Source: Alphaproteobacteria bacterium (GTDB lineage Bacteria; Pseudomonadota; Alphaproteobacteria; SMXQ01). Taken from it: a stretch of DNA of 64,000 bases. Shown in pieces: positions 42,515 to 51,104 of this stretch (its first letter is position 1; every line of letters starts with the position of its first letter). Location: the NCBI GenBank assembly GCA_030831315.1, contig JAURLI010000015.1:1-64000 (forward strand), read 5' to 3'. The position numbers and the translations under genes are program-made. The notes beneath the pieces are model-generated. The model was not told where the DNA came from and ran no database searches. It was given only the letters and a program-made list of their open reading frames with translations.

Positions 42515-43777
42515 ATGGACCATTTCAACTACCGTGACGGCGCCCTGCATGCCGAGGACGTTCCGCTTTCGCGCATCGCCGAGGCCGTGGGCACCCCCGC
42601 CTATGTCTATTCGCAATCGACGCTGGAGGCGCATTACCGCGCCTTCGCCGAGGCTTTCGCCGGGCAGAAGGCGACCGTGTGCTACGCGGTCAAGGCAAAC
42701 TCGAACCAGGCGGTGATCCGCTTGCTCGCGCGCATGGGCGCCGGTGCCGACGTCTTGAGCGAAGGCGAATTGCGCCGGGCGCTTGGCGCGGGCGTGCCCG
42801 CCGCGAAGATCGTCTTTTCCGGCGTCGGCAAGTCGCGCCATGAAATCGCGCTGGCACTGGAGGCGGGCGTCGGCCAGATCAACATCGAATCGGAACCGGA
42901 ACTGGCGCTGATCTCTGACGTCGCAAGCGCGATGGGCAAGCGCGCCGCCGTGGCGCTGCGCGTCAATCCCGACGTCGATGCCCATACCCACGAGAAAATC
43001 ACGACCGGCCGCAAGGAAAACAAATTCGGCATCGACATCGATCGTGCGCCCGCGATCTATGACCGCGCGGGCAAGATGCCGGGCATCGAAGTCGTCGGCG
43101 TTGCCGTGCATATCGGCTCGCAGCTCACCGACCTGACCCCCTTCCGCGACGCCTTCGCCCTGGTGGCCGAACTGGTCGGGCGGCTACGCGCCGCCGGTCA
43201 CGACATCCGCCGCCTCGATCTCGGCGGCGGCCTCGGCGTGCCCTACCAGGACGAGGTACCGCCCAGCCCGGCCGAATATGCAGCCGTGGTGAAGGATGTG
43301 GCCGGGCCGCTTGGCGTCGAGGTGGTGCTGGAACCCGGCCGCCTGATCACCGCCAACGCGGGCATCCTGCTGACCCGCGTGCTGTTCGTAAAAGAGGGCG
43401 ATTCCAAGACCTTCGTGGTGGTCGACGCGGGCATGAACGACCTTATCCGCCCCACCCTCTACGACGCCTGGCACCGCATCGTGCCGGTCGCAGAACGCCC
43501 GCGCGGCACGCCTGAGCGTCCCGTGGACGTGGTCGGGCCGGTCTGCGAGACGGGCGATATTTTCGCCCGCGATCGCGCCCTGCCCGTGCTAAACTCGGGC
43601 GAACTTCTGGCGGTGCGGTCGGCCGGTGCGTATGGCGCGGTCATGGCCTCGACCTACAACAGTCGCCCGCTGCTGCCCGAAGTGCTGGTGAAAGGCGCAA
43701 GCTTCGCCGTCATTCGGCCCCGACAAACAATAGAAGAACTGATGGGCCTTGATGTGATGCCGGACTGGCTCGCCTGA
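42515..43777 (+). CDS. lysA: Diaminopimelate decarboxylase
   Basis: The 420-residue PLP enzyme decarboxylates meso-diaminopimelate to lysine. The cofactor lysine lies in TVCYAVKANSNQAV (near residue 60), with GEL and GVGKSRHEIALAL in the barrel, HIGSQLTDLTPF (near 190), GGGLGVPY, the glycine-rich EPGRLITANAGILLTRV and the partner-subunit cysteine in GPVCETGDIFARDR (near 346). Alternate catalytic residues look intact. It follows argH and lptM with 27 bp to the latter. Confidence 0.96.
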   Translation: MDHFNYRDGALHAEDVPLSRIAEAVGTPAYVYSQSTLEAHYRAFAEAFAGQKATVCYAVKANSNQAVIRLLARMGAGADVLSEGELRRALGAGVPAAKIVFSGVGKSRHEIALALEAGVGQINIESEPELALISDVASAMGKRAAVALRVNPDVDAHTHEKITTGRKENKFGIDIDRAPAIYDRAGKMPGIEVVGVAVHIGSQLTDLTPFRDAFALVAELVGRLRAAGHDIRRLDLGGGLGVPYQDEVPPSPAEYAAVVKDVAGPLGVEVVLEPGRLITANAGILLTRVLFVKEGDSKTFVVVDAGMNDLIRPTLYDAWHRIVPVAERPRGTPERPVDVVGPVCETGDIFARDRALPVLNSGELLAVRSAGAYGAVMASTYNSRPLLPEVLVKGASFAVIRPRQTIEELMGLDVMPDWLA

Positions 43778-43915
43778 CGCCGAACGTCGTCCGGGCGTCG
43801 GCCGTCCGGAGTCCTCGGGGGAGGCGTTTTGTGGCCGCGGCATCGGCGCGTTGAACGCGCCGGAGAAAGGCAGTCGGCGTTGAAGAGCAGCGAGCCTCGT
43901 TCCCCCGTCAGCGAA

Positions 43916-46495
43916 ATGCCCGACGACACGAAAATTCTTTCCGCGCTCGGTCTTGACCGCAAGCTGTGGCTCGCGCGTTTTGCGCTGGCATGGGAGCGCG
44001 CATGGCCGGCCGCCTGGCCGGCGCTGGGTCTGGGCGGTACATTTCTGGCGCTCGGCCTGTTCGATGTTCTTCCGGTCCTGCCTGCGTGGCTGCACGGTAT
44101 CGTGCTCGCCGCCTTTGCCGGCGGCATCGGCTTTGCGCTGTGGCGCGGCTTTCGCGCTTTCCGTTTTCCCGATGTCCCCGGTGCGCGCCGGCGCATCGAA
44201 AACACGAGCGGCTACAGCCACCGTCCGCTGACCCTTGCCGTCGATGAGCTGGCCGCGGGCGGTTCCGACGCAACCTCGCAGGCACTCTGGCACATTCACC
44301 GCGAACGGGTGCTGGCGCGCATTCGCGCGCTCCGGGTCGGCATTCCTGAACCCGGCCTTGCGCGGATCGACACGCTGGCGCTGCGCGGCGCGCTGATCGT
44401 GGTGCTGGTCGTCGGCACCGTGATCGCCTGGGGCGACGGCCTCAACCGCATCGCGCGCGCCATGACGCCCGGCGTCGGTGCCGCCGCGCGCGGCCCTGCC
44501 AGTGTCGATGTCTGGATCACGCCGCCCGCCTACACGGGCCTGCCGCCCATCTTCCTCAGCGCGGGCAAGGACGATCCGGCGAAAAAGAACCTCGTTCTCG
44601 CCTCCACCGCGAAGAAATCCCCCGCCGACGCGGGCAAGCCGGCTCCCGCCATCGGCGGCAAACCCGCGGCCGATGCCCCGGTGGTGGTGCCCGAGGGCTC
44701 GACCATCCTGGTGCAGCTGTCAGGCGGCTGGGGCACGCCGGCACTGGTGGCGGGCGGGCTCGAAGCCGAATTCAAGCCGGTTGCCGACGGCACCTGGAAG
44801 GGCAGCGCCGTACTGCCGCCGGGCTCGGCCGCCAAGCGGCTGGCGATCCGTCAGGGGGCGGGCGAAGTCGCCGGCTGGGCAATTTCGGTGCGCCCCGATT
44901 CAGTGCCCGAGATTCGCTTTTCCGAAGACCCCAATACGTCCAACCGCGGCGCCATGCGCATCGTCGTCGAGGGCGAGGACGATTACGGTTTCCACCAGGC
45001 GAAGCTCTATCTCAACCGCACCCGCGCGGAAGTCGAAACCGACGAGGACGAAGCGGAAGAGACGGCGCTTGCCAAGTTCAACGCGGCCCACTCCATCGAT
45101 CTGGCCCTGCCCGGCTCGAGCGTGCGCGCCATCCGCGAGACCAGCTACCACGACCTGACGGCGCACCCCTGGGCGGGCATGGAAGTCACCATCCAGGTCG
45201 TCGCCCGCGACGGCGCGGGCCAGCCCGCGGTGACCGATCCCATCGCCATCACCCTGCCCGAGCGCTATTTCCGCAATCCGGTGGCCCGCGCGCTGGTGAT
45301 GCTGCGCAAGCAGCTGGTGCTCGATCCCAACACGCGCGACGACGTCTGGAACGAGCTGGTCAACATCGCCACCATTCCGGGGGCGTTCAACAACGATTCC
45401 GTCGTCATCCTGGCGCTCAGGACGATGACGTCGCGGCTTCGCAACGACGAAGGCCTCGGCGCCATCGAGGACGTCCAGAAGCTGATGTGGGACACCGCGC
45501 TCAGGCTTGAGGACGGGCAGCTGTCGCTTGCCGAAAAGCGCATGCGCGAATTGCAGAAAAAGCTGATGGACGCCCTCAACCGCAAGGACAACGAGGAAAT
45601 CCGCAAGCTGATGCAGGAACTGGAAAAGGCGATGGCCGAGTTCCTGCGCGAAATGATGAAGGGCATGAAGGACATGCCGCAGACGGCACAGCCCTTCGAC
45701 CCCAATACGACGACCCTGTCGCCGCAGGATCTGCAGCGCATGCTGGACCGCGCGCGGGAACTGGCCATGACGGGCAATCTCGACGCCGCGCGCCAGATGC
45801 TGTCGATGCTGCGCGAGATGCTTGAGAACCTGAAGAACGGCCGCTTCGCTCAGCGCGGCCAGCAGCAGGGCAACCAGCAGTCGATGCAGATGCTGCGCGA
45901 CCTGCAGGAGATGATGAAGCGCCAGCAGCAGCTGATGGACGAAACCCATCGCCGCTCGCAGGACGGCTCGCAGCAGGGACGCGGCGACAGCCAGCAGGGC
46001 GCCCAACAGCAGCAGGATCTGCAGAAGCAGTTGCAGGACCTGATGCGCCGCTTCGGCGAGATGATGGGCCAGGTGCCCAAATCGCTGGGTGATGCGGAAC
46101 TGGCGATGCGCGAGGCGCTGGATGAACTGAAAAAGGGCCAGCCCGGCCAGGCGGTGCCGCCGCAGGGCCGCGCGCTCGAGGAAATGCAGCGCGGCGCGGG
46201 CGAGTTGATGCAGCAGATGATGCGCCAGTTCGGCCAGGGCCGCGGGCGCGGTCCCGGTCGCGGGCCGGGGTTCGGCGGCCGCCAGCAGTTCGGCGCCATG
46301 CCCAATTACCTCGATCCGCTCGGCCGCCCGTTGCCCAATACCGGGCAGTCCTCGTCCGACGACGTCGAAATTCCCGACGAATCCGATACCCAGCGCGCGC
46401 GCGAAATCCTCGAGGAACTGCGTCGGCGCGCAGGCGAACTGGGCCGCCCGCTGGTGGAAATGGAATATCTGGAAAGGCTGCTGCGCCGCTTCTGA
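43916..46495 (+). CDS. TIGR02302/DUF4175 family large membrane protein
   Basis: The 859-residue protein has two N-terminal membrane helices (GLGGTFLALGLFDVLPVL and GIVLAAFAGGIGFALW), a third near residue 160, then a long domain of mixed strand and coil. The second half (from about 560) is a glutamine/methionine-rich helical region with many QQQ and MLREM repeats and a GRGRGPGRGPGFGG linker. This matches TIGR02302 in alphaproteobacteria, usually located between lysA and a division or cell-cycle locus. Function is unknown. The start is uncertain: ATG 43916 was chosen; TTG at 43829 has a strong GGGGGAGG and TTG 43880 has AGAAAGG. Confidence 0.85.
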   Translation: MPDDTKILSALGLDRKLWLARFALAWERAWPAAWPALGLGGTFLALGLFDVLPVLPAWLHGIVLAAFAGGIGFALWRGFRAFRFPDVPGARRRIENTSGYSHRPLTLAVDELAAGGSDATSQALWHIHRERVLARIRALRVGIPEPGLARIDTLALRGALIVVLVVGTVIAWGDGLNRIARAMTPGVGAAARGPASVDVWITPPAYTGLPPIFLSAGKDDPAKKNLVLASTAKKSPADAGKPAPAIGGKPAADAPVVVPEGSTILVQLSGGWGTPALVAGGLEAEFKPVADGTWKGSAVLPPGSAAKRLAIRQGAGEVAGWAISVRPDSVPEIRFSEDPNTSNRGAMRIVVEGEDDYGFHQAKLYLNRTRAEVETDEDEAEETALAKFNAAHSIDLALPGSSVRAIRETSYHDLTAHPWAGMEVTIQVVARDGAGQPAVTDPIAITLPERYFRNPVARALVMLRKQLVLDPNTRDDVWNELVNIATIPGAFNNDSVVILALRTMTSRLRNDEGLGAIEDVQKLMWDTALRLEDGQLSLAEKRMRELQKKLMDALNRKDNEEIRKLMQELEKAMAEFLREMMKGMKDMPQTAQPFDPNTTTLSPQDLQRMLDRARELAMTGNLDAARQMLSMLREMLENLKNGRFAQRGQQQGNQQSMQMLRDLQEMMKRQQQLMDETHRRSQDGSQQGRGDSQQGAQQQQDLQKQLQDLMRRFGEMMGQVPKSLGDAELAMREALDELKKGQPGQAVPPQGRALEEMQRGAGELMQQMMRQFGQGRGRGPGRGPGFGGRQQFGAMPNYLDPLGRPLPNTGQSSSDDVEIPDESDTQRAREILEELRRRAGELGRPLVEMEYLERLLRRF

Positions 46496-46499
46496 CCGG

Positions 46500-46526
46500 C
46501 GCGGACCTTTTTAAGTCCGCGTCTTT
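46500..46526 (+). terminator. Hairpin after the DUF4175 gene
   Basis: CGCGGAC and GTCCGCG flank an eight-base loop and are followed by TCTTT, just after the stop codon. It works as a weak to moderate intrinsic terminator and overlaps one unit of the repeated cpdR tail. Confidence 0.5.
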
Positions 46527-46561
46527 CGGCGCAGCTCTCTTTAATCCGCGCCTTTCGGCGC
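46511..46561. repeat. Duplicated 3' end of the cpdR-like gene
   Basis: On the minus strand GCGCCGAAAGGCGCGGATTAA (the real end of the gene) is followed, eight bases later, by GCGCCGAAAGACGCGGACTTAA. The two units of 21 and 22 bp differ at two or three positions. The second includes the stem used in the terminator of the neighbouring gene. Confidence 0.65.
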
Positions 46562-46921
46562 GCGGCCTGCCAGGGTGTCTTCGACCGCGGCGCAAATCTC
46601 ACGCAACGTGAACGGCTTGGCGATGACGCGATGGATCAACTCATCGAGGTTATGTGCGCGCTGGCGCTCGGCCGCGTAGCCCGACATCAGCAGGATTTTC
46701 ATGTCGGGCTTGTCCCGCGCCACCTTGAGGGCAAGCGCGATGCCGTCCATCGCCGGCATGACGATATCGGTCAGCAGCAGATCGAAGGTTTCGCCCTGCA
46801 GGACGTCGAGGGCCTGGAGTCCATCCTCGACCAGCGTGACATCGTGGCCTTCATGGGCAAGGGCGCGGCGAACGAATTCCCGGACCGCACGTTCGTCTTC
46901 GGCGACCAGAATCCGCGCCAT
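46541..46921 (-). CDS. cpdR: CpdR-like single-domain response regulator
   Basis: The 126-residue protein is a lone receiver domain. It has the acidic pair AEDE (near residue 8), the phospho-acceptor aspartate in LLLTDIVMP (near 51), the switch Ser/Thr in LLMSGYA (near 79) and the lysine in VIAKPFTL (near 100). Sequence and size suit CpdR, the cell-cycle regulator that, unphosphorylated, directs ClpXP to its substrates in Caulobacter. A different single-domain receiver is possible. The gene ends in a partially duplicated tail and is followed by an upstream neighbour (zinc-ribbon gene) with only 2 bp between them. Confidence 0.8.
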   Translation of the reverse strand: MARILVAEDERAVREFVRRALAHEGHDVTLVEDGLQALDVLQGETFDLLLTDIVMPAMDGIALALKVARDKPDMKILLMSGYAAERQRAHNLDELIHRVIAKPFTLREICAAVEDTLAGRAPKGAD

Positions 46922-46923
46922 GC

Positions 46924-47664
46924 TCAGCGCCCGTTCGCTATGAAGTCGATATTGAGAACCGTGCCTTCTTTCGCCGGGTTCTCCAGACGCGTGACGAAGG
47001 GCGCCGTTTCACCCGGCAACAGGCGCGCCTGGGCGGTGGCGAAGGACCAGTCGGCGATCACGCTGCCGCGGTCGGTGCGCAATGTCGCCTTGAGGCGTGG
47101 AACATCGCGCACGGCGTCGGAGGTGTTGGTAACCTCGCCCTTGACGATGAGAACGACCGTCTTGCCGTCAAGGTCCTGACGGTGCTCCGTGACCTTTATG
47201 GCCAGACCGGCGCCGGGACGCGGCCCCTCGATGCCGAGAAGGGTATAAAGCCGCTCCGCCGGAGGCCAGGCACGGACGACAGTTTCGCGCGCCAGCACCA
47301 GCGATACCCCAAGCGAGACGATCACCAGCAACAGCAACAGCCAACCCGCGCGGCTGCGACGGCTGCCGGCCTGGGCTTCCTGGGCGCGGTGCTGGGCGGC
47401 GGCGCGGGCAGCGAGGCGCGCGGGCGGCGGCGTCAGACCCGCATCCCCGCCCCCCCGGAGCGGCGGCGGATCGACATCCGGCCCGCCGGCAGCCGTATCG
47501 GGCTCCCCGGCCGGTTCGGGCACGACCAGCTTGGGCAGGTCGTCGGCGGGCATCTGGGTCCAGACATTCGCGCATTTCGTGCACCGCACGCGCCGTCCTT
47601 CCGGGCCGAATTGGGCCGGATCCAGCTTGTAGCGTGTGGAGCACGACGGGCAGGTGATGATCAT
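46924..47664 (-). CDS. MJ0042-type zinc-ribbon membrane protein
   Basis: The 246-residue protein starts MIITCPSCSTRYKLD and carries the full finger CPSC...VRCTKCANVW (near residue 4-30), the MJ0042-type zinc ribbon. A proline/alanine-rich linker (RGGGDAGLTPPPARLAARAAA) leads to one transmembrane helix (AGWLLLLLVIVSLGVSLVLA) and a periplasmic beta domain resembling DUF3426. The track start at 48024 is far upstream in the ftsE region; ATG 47664 begins exactly at the zinc ribbon. It is coupled to the cpdR-like gene. Function is unknown. Confidence 0.87.
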   Translation of the reverse strand: MIITCPSCSTRYKLDPAQFGPEGRRVRCTKCANVWTQMPADDLPKLVVPEPAGEPDTAAGGPDVDPPPLRGGGDAGLTPPPARLAARAAAQHRAQEAQAGSRRSRAGWLLLLLVIVSLGVSLVLARETVVRAWPPAERLYTLLGIEGPRPGAGLAIKVTEHRQDLDGKTVVLIVKGEVTNTSDAVRDVPRLKATLRTDRGSVIADWSFATAQARLLPGETAPFVTRLENPAKEGTVLNIDFIANGR

Positions 47665-47931
47665 CAGATTGTCCTGAGACGCGCGGGGAATTTTTATAGG
47701 CGCAAGTCCTGACTGGCGCAAGCGGGCCTGCCGCCCGTCGGACTTGTTGTAGGCCAATGATACAGGGCCAAGCTGCATTGCCAATATGGCGAGAATGAGA
47801 TTTCCGGCCAATATCGAGCCGGATGGCTGAAATGTTGCCTTTTCGTGCCCGTTTCCCGGCTTCGGTGTATAACTTGGGCGATTTGCGCGGGCATCCCGCG
47901 CGGAACCCGAAGAAATCGACGGAAACCGCAT

Positions 47932-48624
47932 TTGGTTCGCTTTCAGAACGTCGGCATGCGCTACGGACTCGGTCCGGAGGTTCTCCGCGACGTGAGTTTC
48001 CATCTCCCGCCGGGATCGTTCCATTTCCTGTCCGGGGCGTCGGGCGCAGGAAAGTCCTCGCTGCTGAAACTGATGTACCTGGCCTGCCGGCCGTCACGCG
48101 GGCTGATCAGCCTGTTCGATTCCGACATCGCCACCATGCCGCGCCGCGCCCTGCCCGCCGTCCGCCGCCAGATCGGCGTGGTGTTCCAGGACTTCCGGCT
48201 GCTCGACCACATGAACGTCATCGACAACGTCGCTTTGCCGCTGCGCGTCGCAGGAGCGAAACGCACGGAAATCCGCGACCATGCCCGCGAGTTGCTGAAA
48301 TGGGTGGGGCTCGACGATTGCCTCGATGCCCTGCCGCCGACACTTTCGGGCGGCCAGAAACAGCGCGTCGCCATTGCGCGCGCCGTCATTTCAAGGCCGC
48401 TGCTGCTGCTCGCCGACGAGCCGACCGGCAACGTCGATGACACCATAGCCATGCGGCTGCTGCGCCTGTTCGAGGAGCTCAACCGCCTCGGCACCACGGT
48501 GCTGATCGCGACCCATAACGAAAACCTGATCCGCCGCGCGGGCCGCCCGCGCCTGCATCTCTCGGGCGGCGAACTGACCGGCCCCTTCCATGGCGCCGCC
48601 GCCGGCGAAGAAGGGCGCGCGTGA
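47932..48624 (+). CDS. ftsE: Cell division ATP-binding protein FtsE
   Basis: The 230-residue ABC ATPase has VRFQNVGMRYG, Walker A SGASGAGKSSLLKL (near residue 35), the Q-loop VVFQDFRLLDHMNV (near 85), signature LSGGQKQR (near 140) and Walker B LLLADEPTGNVD (near 160). It powers FtsX to activate periplasmic cell-wall hydrolases at the divisome. The track start reaches upstream. The TTG at 47932 gives MVRFQNVG, the usual family N-terminus; GGAAA lies upstream. The ftsX gene overlaps its stop. Confidence 0.93.
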   Translation: MVRFQNVGMRYGLGPEVLRDVSFHLPPGSFHFLSGASGAGKSSLLKLMYLACRPSRGLISLFDSDIATMPRRALPAVRRQIGVVFQDFRLLDHMNVIDNVALPLRVAGAKRTEIRDHARELLKWVGLDDCLDALPPTLSGGQKQRVAIARAVISRPLLLLADEPTGNVDDTIAMRLLRLFEELNRLGTTVLIATHNENLIRRAGRPRLHLSGGELTGPFHGAAAGEEGRA

Positions 48625-49502
48625 TGTTCTGGTCCCACCGCGATCTCGCCCTCGACAGCGACCCGGCACGGCGCTTCCTGCCGTGGCTTCTGGCGATGAT
48701 CGTCTACCTGGCCGGGCTTGCGCTCGCCGGGATGATGAGCCTGTCGGCGGCCGTCGACCGCTGGGACAGCGGCCTGAGCGGGACCCTGACCATCCAGATT
48801 CCGGCCGCCACCCCGGGAAACCGCGATACCGCCCTGCCCAATGCGATGGCTGCCCTGCGCGCCACCCCCGGCATTGAAAGCGCACGCGCGCTCAGTGCCG
48901 AGGAAACCGCGGCGCTGCTCGAACCCTGGCTCGGCAAAAGCGCGCTCAGCCGCGATCTGCCGCTGCCGCGCCTGATCGACGTGCGCCTGCGCAAGAACGC
49001 CGCGCTCGACATCGAGGGCCTGAGCAATCTCGTCAGGGCGGCTGCCCCCGGCGCCATCGTCGATGACCACAAGAAGTCCCTCGACCGCCTGATACACCTT
49101 GCCCGCACGATAGAGGCCGCCGCCATAGCCATCGTCGTCCTGGTGGCCTTCGCCGCCATCGCCACCGTCGTCTTCATCACCCGCACCGGCCTCGCGCTGC
49201 ATGCCAACAACATCGAGCTTCTGCACCTGATCGGCGCCGCCGACGGCTACGTCGCGCGCCAGTTCCAGGGACAGGCACTGGACCTTGCGCTGCGCGGCGG
49301 CGTCATCGGCCTCGCGCTGACCATCGTCACCGTCATCCTGCTCGGCCGTGCGGCAGCGGCGCTGGGCTCGGGCCTGCTGCCGGCGGTTTCGCTCTCGGCC
49401 CTGCAATGGGTCATTCTGGCCGCGGTGCCCGTCGCCATCGGCCTGATCGGCATGATCACCGCCCGCATCACGGTCATGGGCGCCCTGAGGAAACTGCCAT
49501 GA
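48624..49502 (+). CDS. ftsX: Cell division protein FtsX
   Basis: The 292-residue permease has one N-terminal helix (FLPWLLAMIVYLAGLALAGMM), a periplasmic domain (residues 50-170) carrying the FtsE-linked signal, and three C-terminal helices: AAAIAIVVLVAFAAIATVVF, LRGGVIGLALTIVTVILLG and LQWVILAAVPVAIGLIGMI. It belongs to the FtsX branch of ABC3 permeases and works with FtsE in division and envelope biogenesis. The ATG at 48624 overlaps the FtsE stop (TGATG); an in-frame GTG one codon earlier is possible. Confidence 0.92.
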   Translation: MFWSHRDLALDSDPARRFLPWLLAMIVYLAGLALAGMMSLSAAVDRWDSGLSGTLTIQIPAATPGNRDTALPNAMAALRATPGIESARALSAEETAALLEPWLGKSALSRDLPLPRLIDVRLRKNAALDIEGLSNLVRAAAPGAIVDDHKKSLDRLIHLARTIEAAAIAIVVLVAFAAIATVVFITRTGLALHANNIELLHLIGAADGYVARQFQGQALDLALRGGVIGLALTIVTVILLGRAAAALGSGLLPAVSLSALQWVILAAVPVAIGLIGMITARITVMGALRKLP

Positions 49503-50083
49503 GCGCCGGCGAACGGATCTTTCCGGGCTGGGTAACGGCCGCGGGCTTCGCCCTGGTGCTGTGGCTTGCCGGGCTGATCTGGTTCGCCGAAGGCATCCCC
49601 AAGGCCGTCGCCGATCCCGACAGCCAGACCGATGCGGCGGCGGTCCTGACCGGCAGCGCCGGGCGGCTGCGCACCGGGGTCGACCTGCTGGCCCGCAATC
49701 AGGTGAAGAAGGTGTTCGTATCCGGCGTCTATCACGGCGTCGATGTTCAACAGATTCTCCGCCTGGTGCGCCGGCGCGGCTCGGAATTCGACTGCTGCCT
49801 CGTGCTCGGCCACACGGCCGACGACACGCGCGGCAATGCGATGGAAACCGCGCGCTGGATGGCGCTCGAAAAATTCACGTCGCTCAGGCTGGTGACCTCC
49901 AGCTACCACATGCGGCGCTCGCTGCTGGAATTCCGCCGCGCCATGCCGGGCGTGCGCATCGTGCCGCACCCGACATTCCAGGCCGAGTTCAAGGCGCAGG
50001 GCTGGTGGAACTGGCCGGGCACGCTGCAACTGGTCGTCATCGAATACACCAAGTATCTGGTGGCCCTGATGCGCCCGTGGTAA
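49499..50083 (+). CDS. YdcF (DUF218) family protein
   Basis: The 194-residue protein has an N-terminal helix (VTAAGFALVLWLAGLIWFAE) and a DUF218 domain with DAAAVLTGSAGRLRTGVDLL (near residue 42), ILGHTADDTRGNA near 100 and LVTSSYHMRRSLLEFRRAMPG (near 133). DUF218 members include ElyC and SanA, linked to envelope carrier or barrier functions. It overlaps ftsX as ATGA and forms the well-kept alphaproteobacterial series ftsE-ftsX-ydcF-plsC. Its reaction is not known. Confidence 0.9.
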   Translation: MSAGERIFPGWVTAAGFALVLWLAGLIWFAEGIPKAVADPDSQTDAAAVLTGSAGRLRTGVDLLARNQVKKVFVSGVYHGVDVQQILRLVRRRGSEFDCCLVLGHTADDTRGNAMETARWMALEKFTSLRLVTSSYHMRRSLLEFRRAMPGVRIVPHPTFQAEFKAQGWWNWPGTLQLVVIEYTKYLVALMRPW

Positions 50084-50091
50084 GCGAACCC

Positions 50092-50820
50092 ATGATCCTT
50101 CTGCGCTCCATCGTCTTCAACCTGCTGTTCTATGGATGGGCTGCGATCGCCGGTATCCTGCTGCTGCCGACGCTGCTGCTGCCGCGCGACCGCGTGCTCG
50201 ACATCGGCTGCTGGTGGTCGCTGTCGGTGATGCGCCTCGCCCGTGCGGTCTGCGGCATCGACTGGGAAATCCGCGGCCTCGACGCCATTCCCGAGGGCCG
50301 GGTGATCTTCGCCTCCAAGCACCAATCGGCCTGGGACACCTTCCTGTTCCCGGCCCTGTTCGGCCAGCCCGCCGCCGTCGCCAAGGCGGAACTGCGCTAC
50401 CTGCCCTTCTACGGCTGGTACACGAGCCGCGCAGGCACCATCTGGGTCGACCGCAAGGCGGGTTCGGCGGCGATCCGCTCGCTGGTGCGCGGCGCCCATG
50501 AGGCGCTGGCGCGCAACCGTTCCATATTCATCTTCCCCCAGGGCACGCGCACCGCGCCCGGCGACTACAGGCCCTACCAGCCGGGCATCGCCGCGCTCTA
50601 TTCCAGCCTCGACCTGCCGGTGGTTCCGGTCGCGCTCAATTCGGGCCAGTTCTGGGGACGGCGCGCCTTCAACAAGCTGCCCGGCAAGATCATCGTGCAG
50701 TGCCTGCCCGCCATTCCCGCCGGATTGCCGCGCGCCGAATTCATGAAGCGCCTCGAAGCGGTGATCGAGCAAGAAACCACCCGCCTCGAAGCCGCCGCCG
50801 ACACCCGCCCGCAAGGTTGA
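50092..50820 (+). CDS. plsC: 1-acylglycerol-3-phosphate O-acyltransferase (PlsC)
   Basis: The 242-residue acyltransferase has two hydrophobic segments at its N-terminus (SIVFNLLFYGWAAIAGILLLP), the catalytic HX4D motif SKHQSAWDTF (near residue 79), glycerol-phosphate block VDRKAGS and FIFPQGTRTAPG (near 150). The last is the alphaproteobacterial variant with Q for E. It acylates lysophosphatidic acid to phosphatidic acid. The ATG at 50092 is eight bases after the ydcF stop; the track start lies inside ydcF. Confidence 0.93.
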   Translation: MILLRSIVFNLLFYGWAAIAGILLLPTLLLPRDRVLDIGCWWSLSVMRLARAVCGIDWEIRGLDAIPEGRVIFASKHQSAWDTFLFPALFGQPAAVAKAELRYLPFYGWYTSRAGTIWVDRKAGSAAIRSLVRGAHEALARNRSIFIFPQGTRTAPGDYRPYQPGIAALYSSLDLPVVPVALNSGQFWGRRAFNKLPGKIIVQCLPAIPAGLPRAEFMKRLEAVIEQETTRLEAAADTRPQG

Positions 50821-50850
50821 AGCGGACGCCGTCGATCCCGATATCATTGC

Positions 50851-50958
50851 TGTGGATAAGCCTGTGGAAAAGCCCGCGCTCACGCGCCGTGGATTTCGGG
50901 AATAACCCGAATACGCGGCCCGCCCCAAGGGGTTAGGAGGTGGCGCCGATGTGGAAAC
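50851..50958. promoter_or_regulatory. Cluster of DnaA-box-like sites in the nrdJ leader region
   Basis: TGTGGATAA at 50851-50859 is the exact complement of the consensus DnaA box TTATCCACA. TGTGGAAAA at 50863-50871 fits the relaxed box, in the same orientation with one helical turn spacing (12 bp). TGTGGAAAC at 50950-50958 is a third, weaker match. They lie 18 to 125 bp upstream of the predicted nrdJ promoter -35 element. DnaA control of ribonucleotide reductase is known in E. coli; the function here is inferred. Confidence 0.55.
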
Positions 50959-50975
50959 ATAACAAGAACATTCGA

Positions 50976-51004
50976 TTGACGCCCTGCCGGGGGCTTCCTA
51001 GAAT
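50976..51004 (+). promoter_or_regulatory. Predicted sigma70-type promoter of nrdJ
   Basis: TTGACG (50976-50981) and TAGAAT (50999-51004) are separated by 17 bp, the optimal spacing. The likely leader is about 94 nt before the ATG at 51105. No NrdR box or cobalamin riboswitch could be recognised in that leader. Confidence 0.6.
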
Positions 51005-51104
51005 GGCCGTCCTCCGCCCCCGAGGCGTGAGAAAAAATTACGCAATTTCAAAGCGTTGAACAAACCCGGGCGGGCCGACCCGCCCCGGCAGAACGGAGTT
51101 TCCG

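Noticed and set aside
47961-49406. 481-residue minus-strand ORF over ftsE and ftsX
   Set aside because: It is antisense to ftsEX, whose motifs are unambiguous.
50851-50958. Chromosome replication origin at the DnaA boxes
   Set aside because: There are only two good boxes, no AT-rich unwinding element and no hemE, parAB or dnaA neighbours, so regulatory use at nrdJ is more likely.
50821-51104. Cobalamin riboswitch or NrdR box before nrdJ
   Set aside because: Neither a B12-box nor the 16-bp NrdR palindrome is recognisable in the leader.
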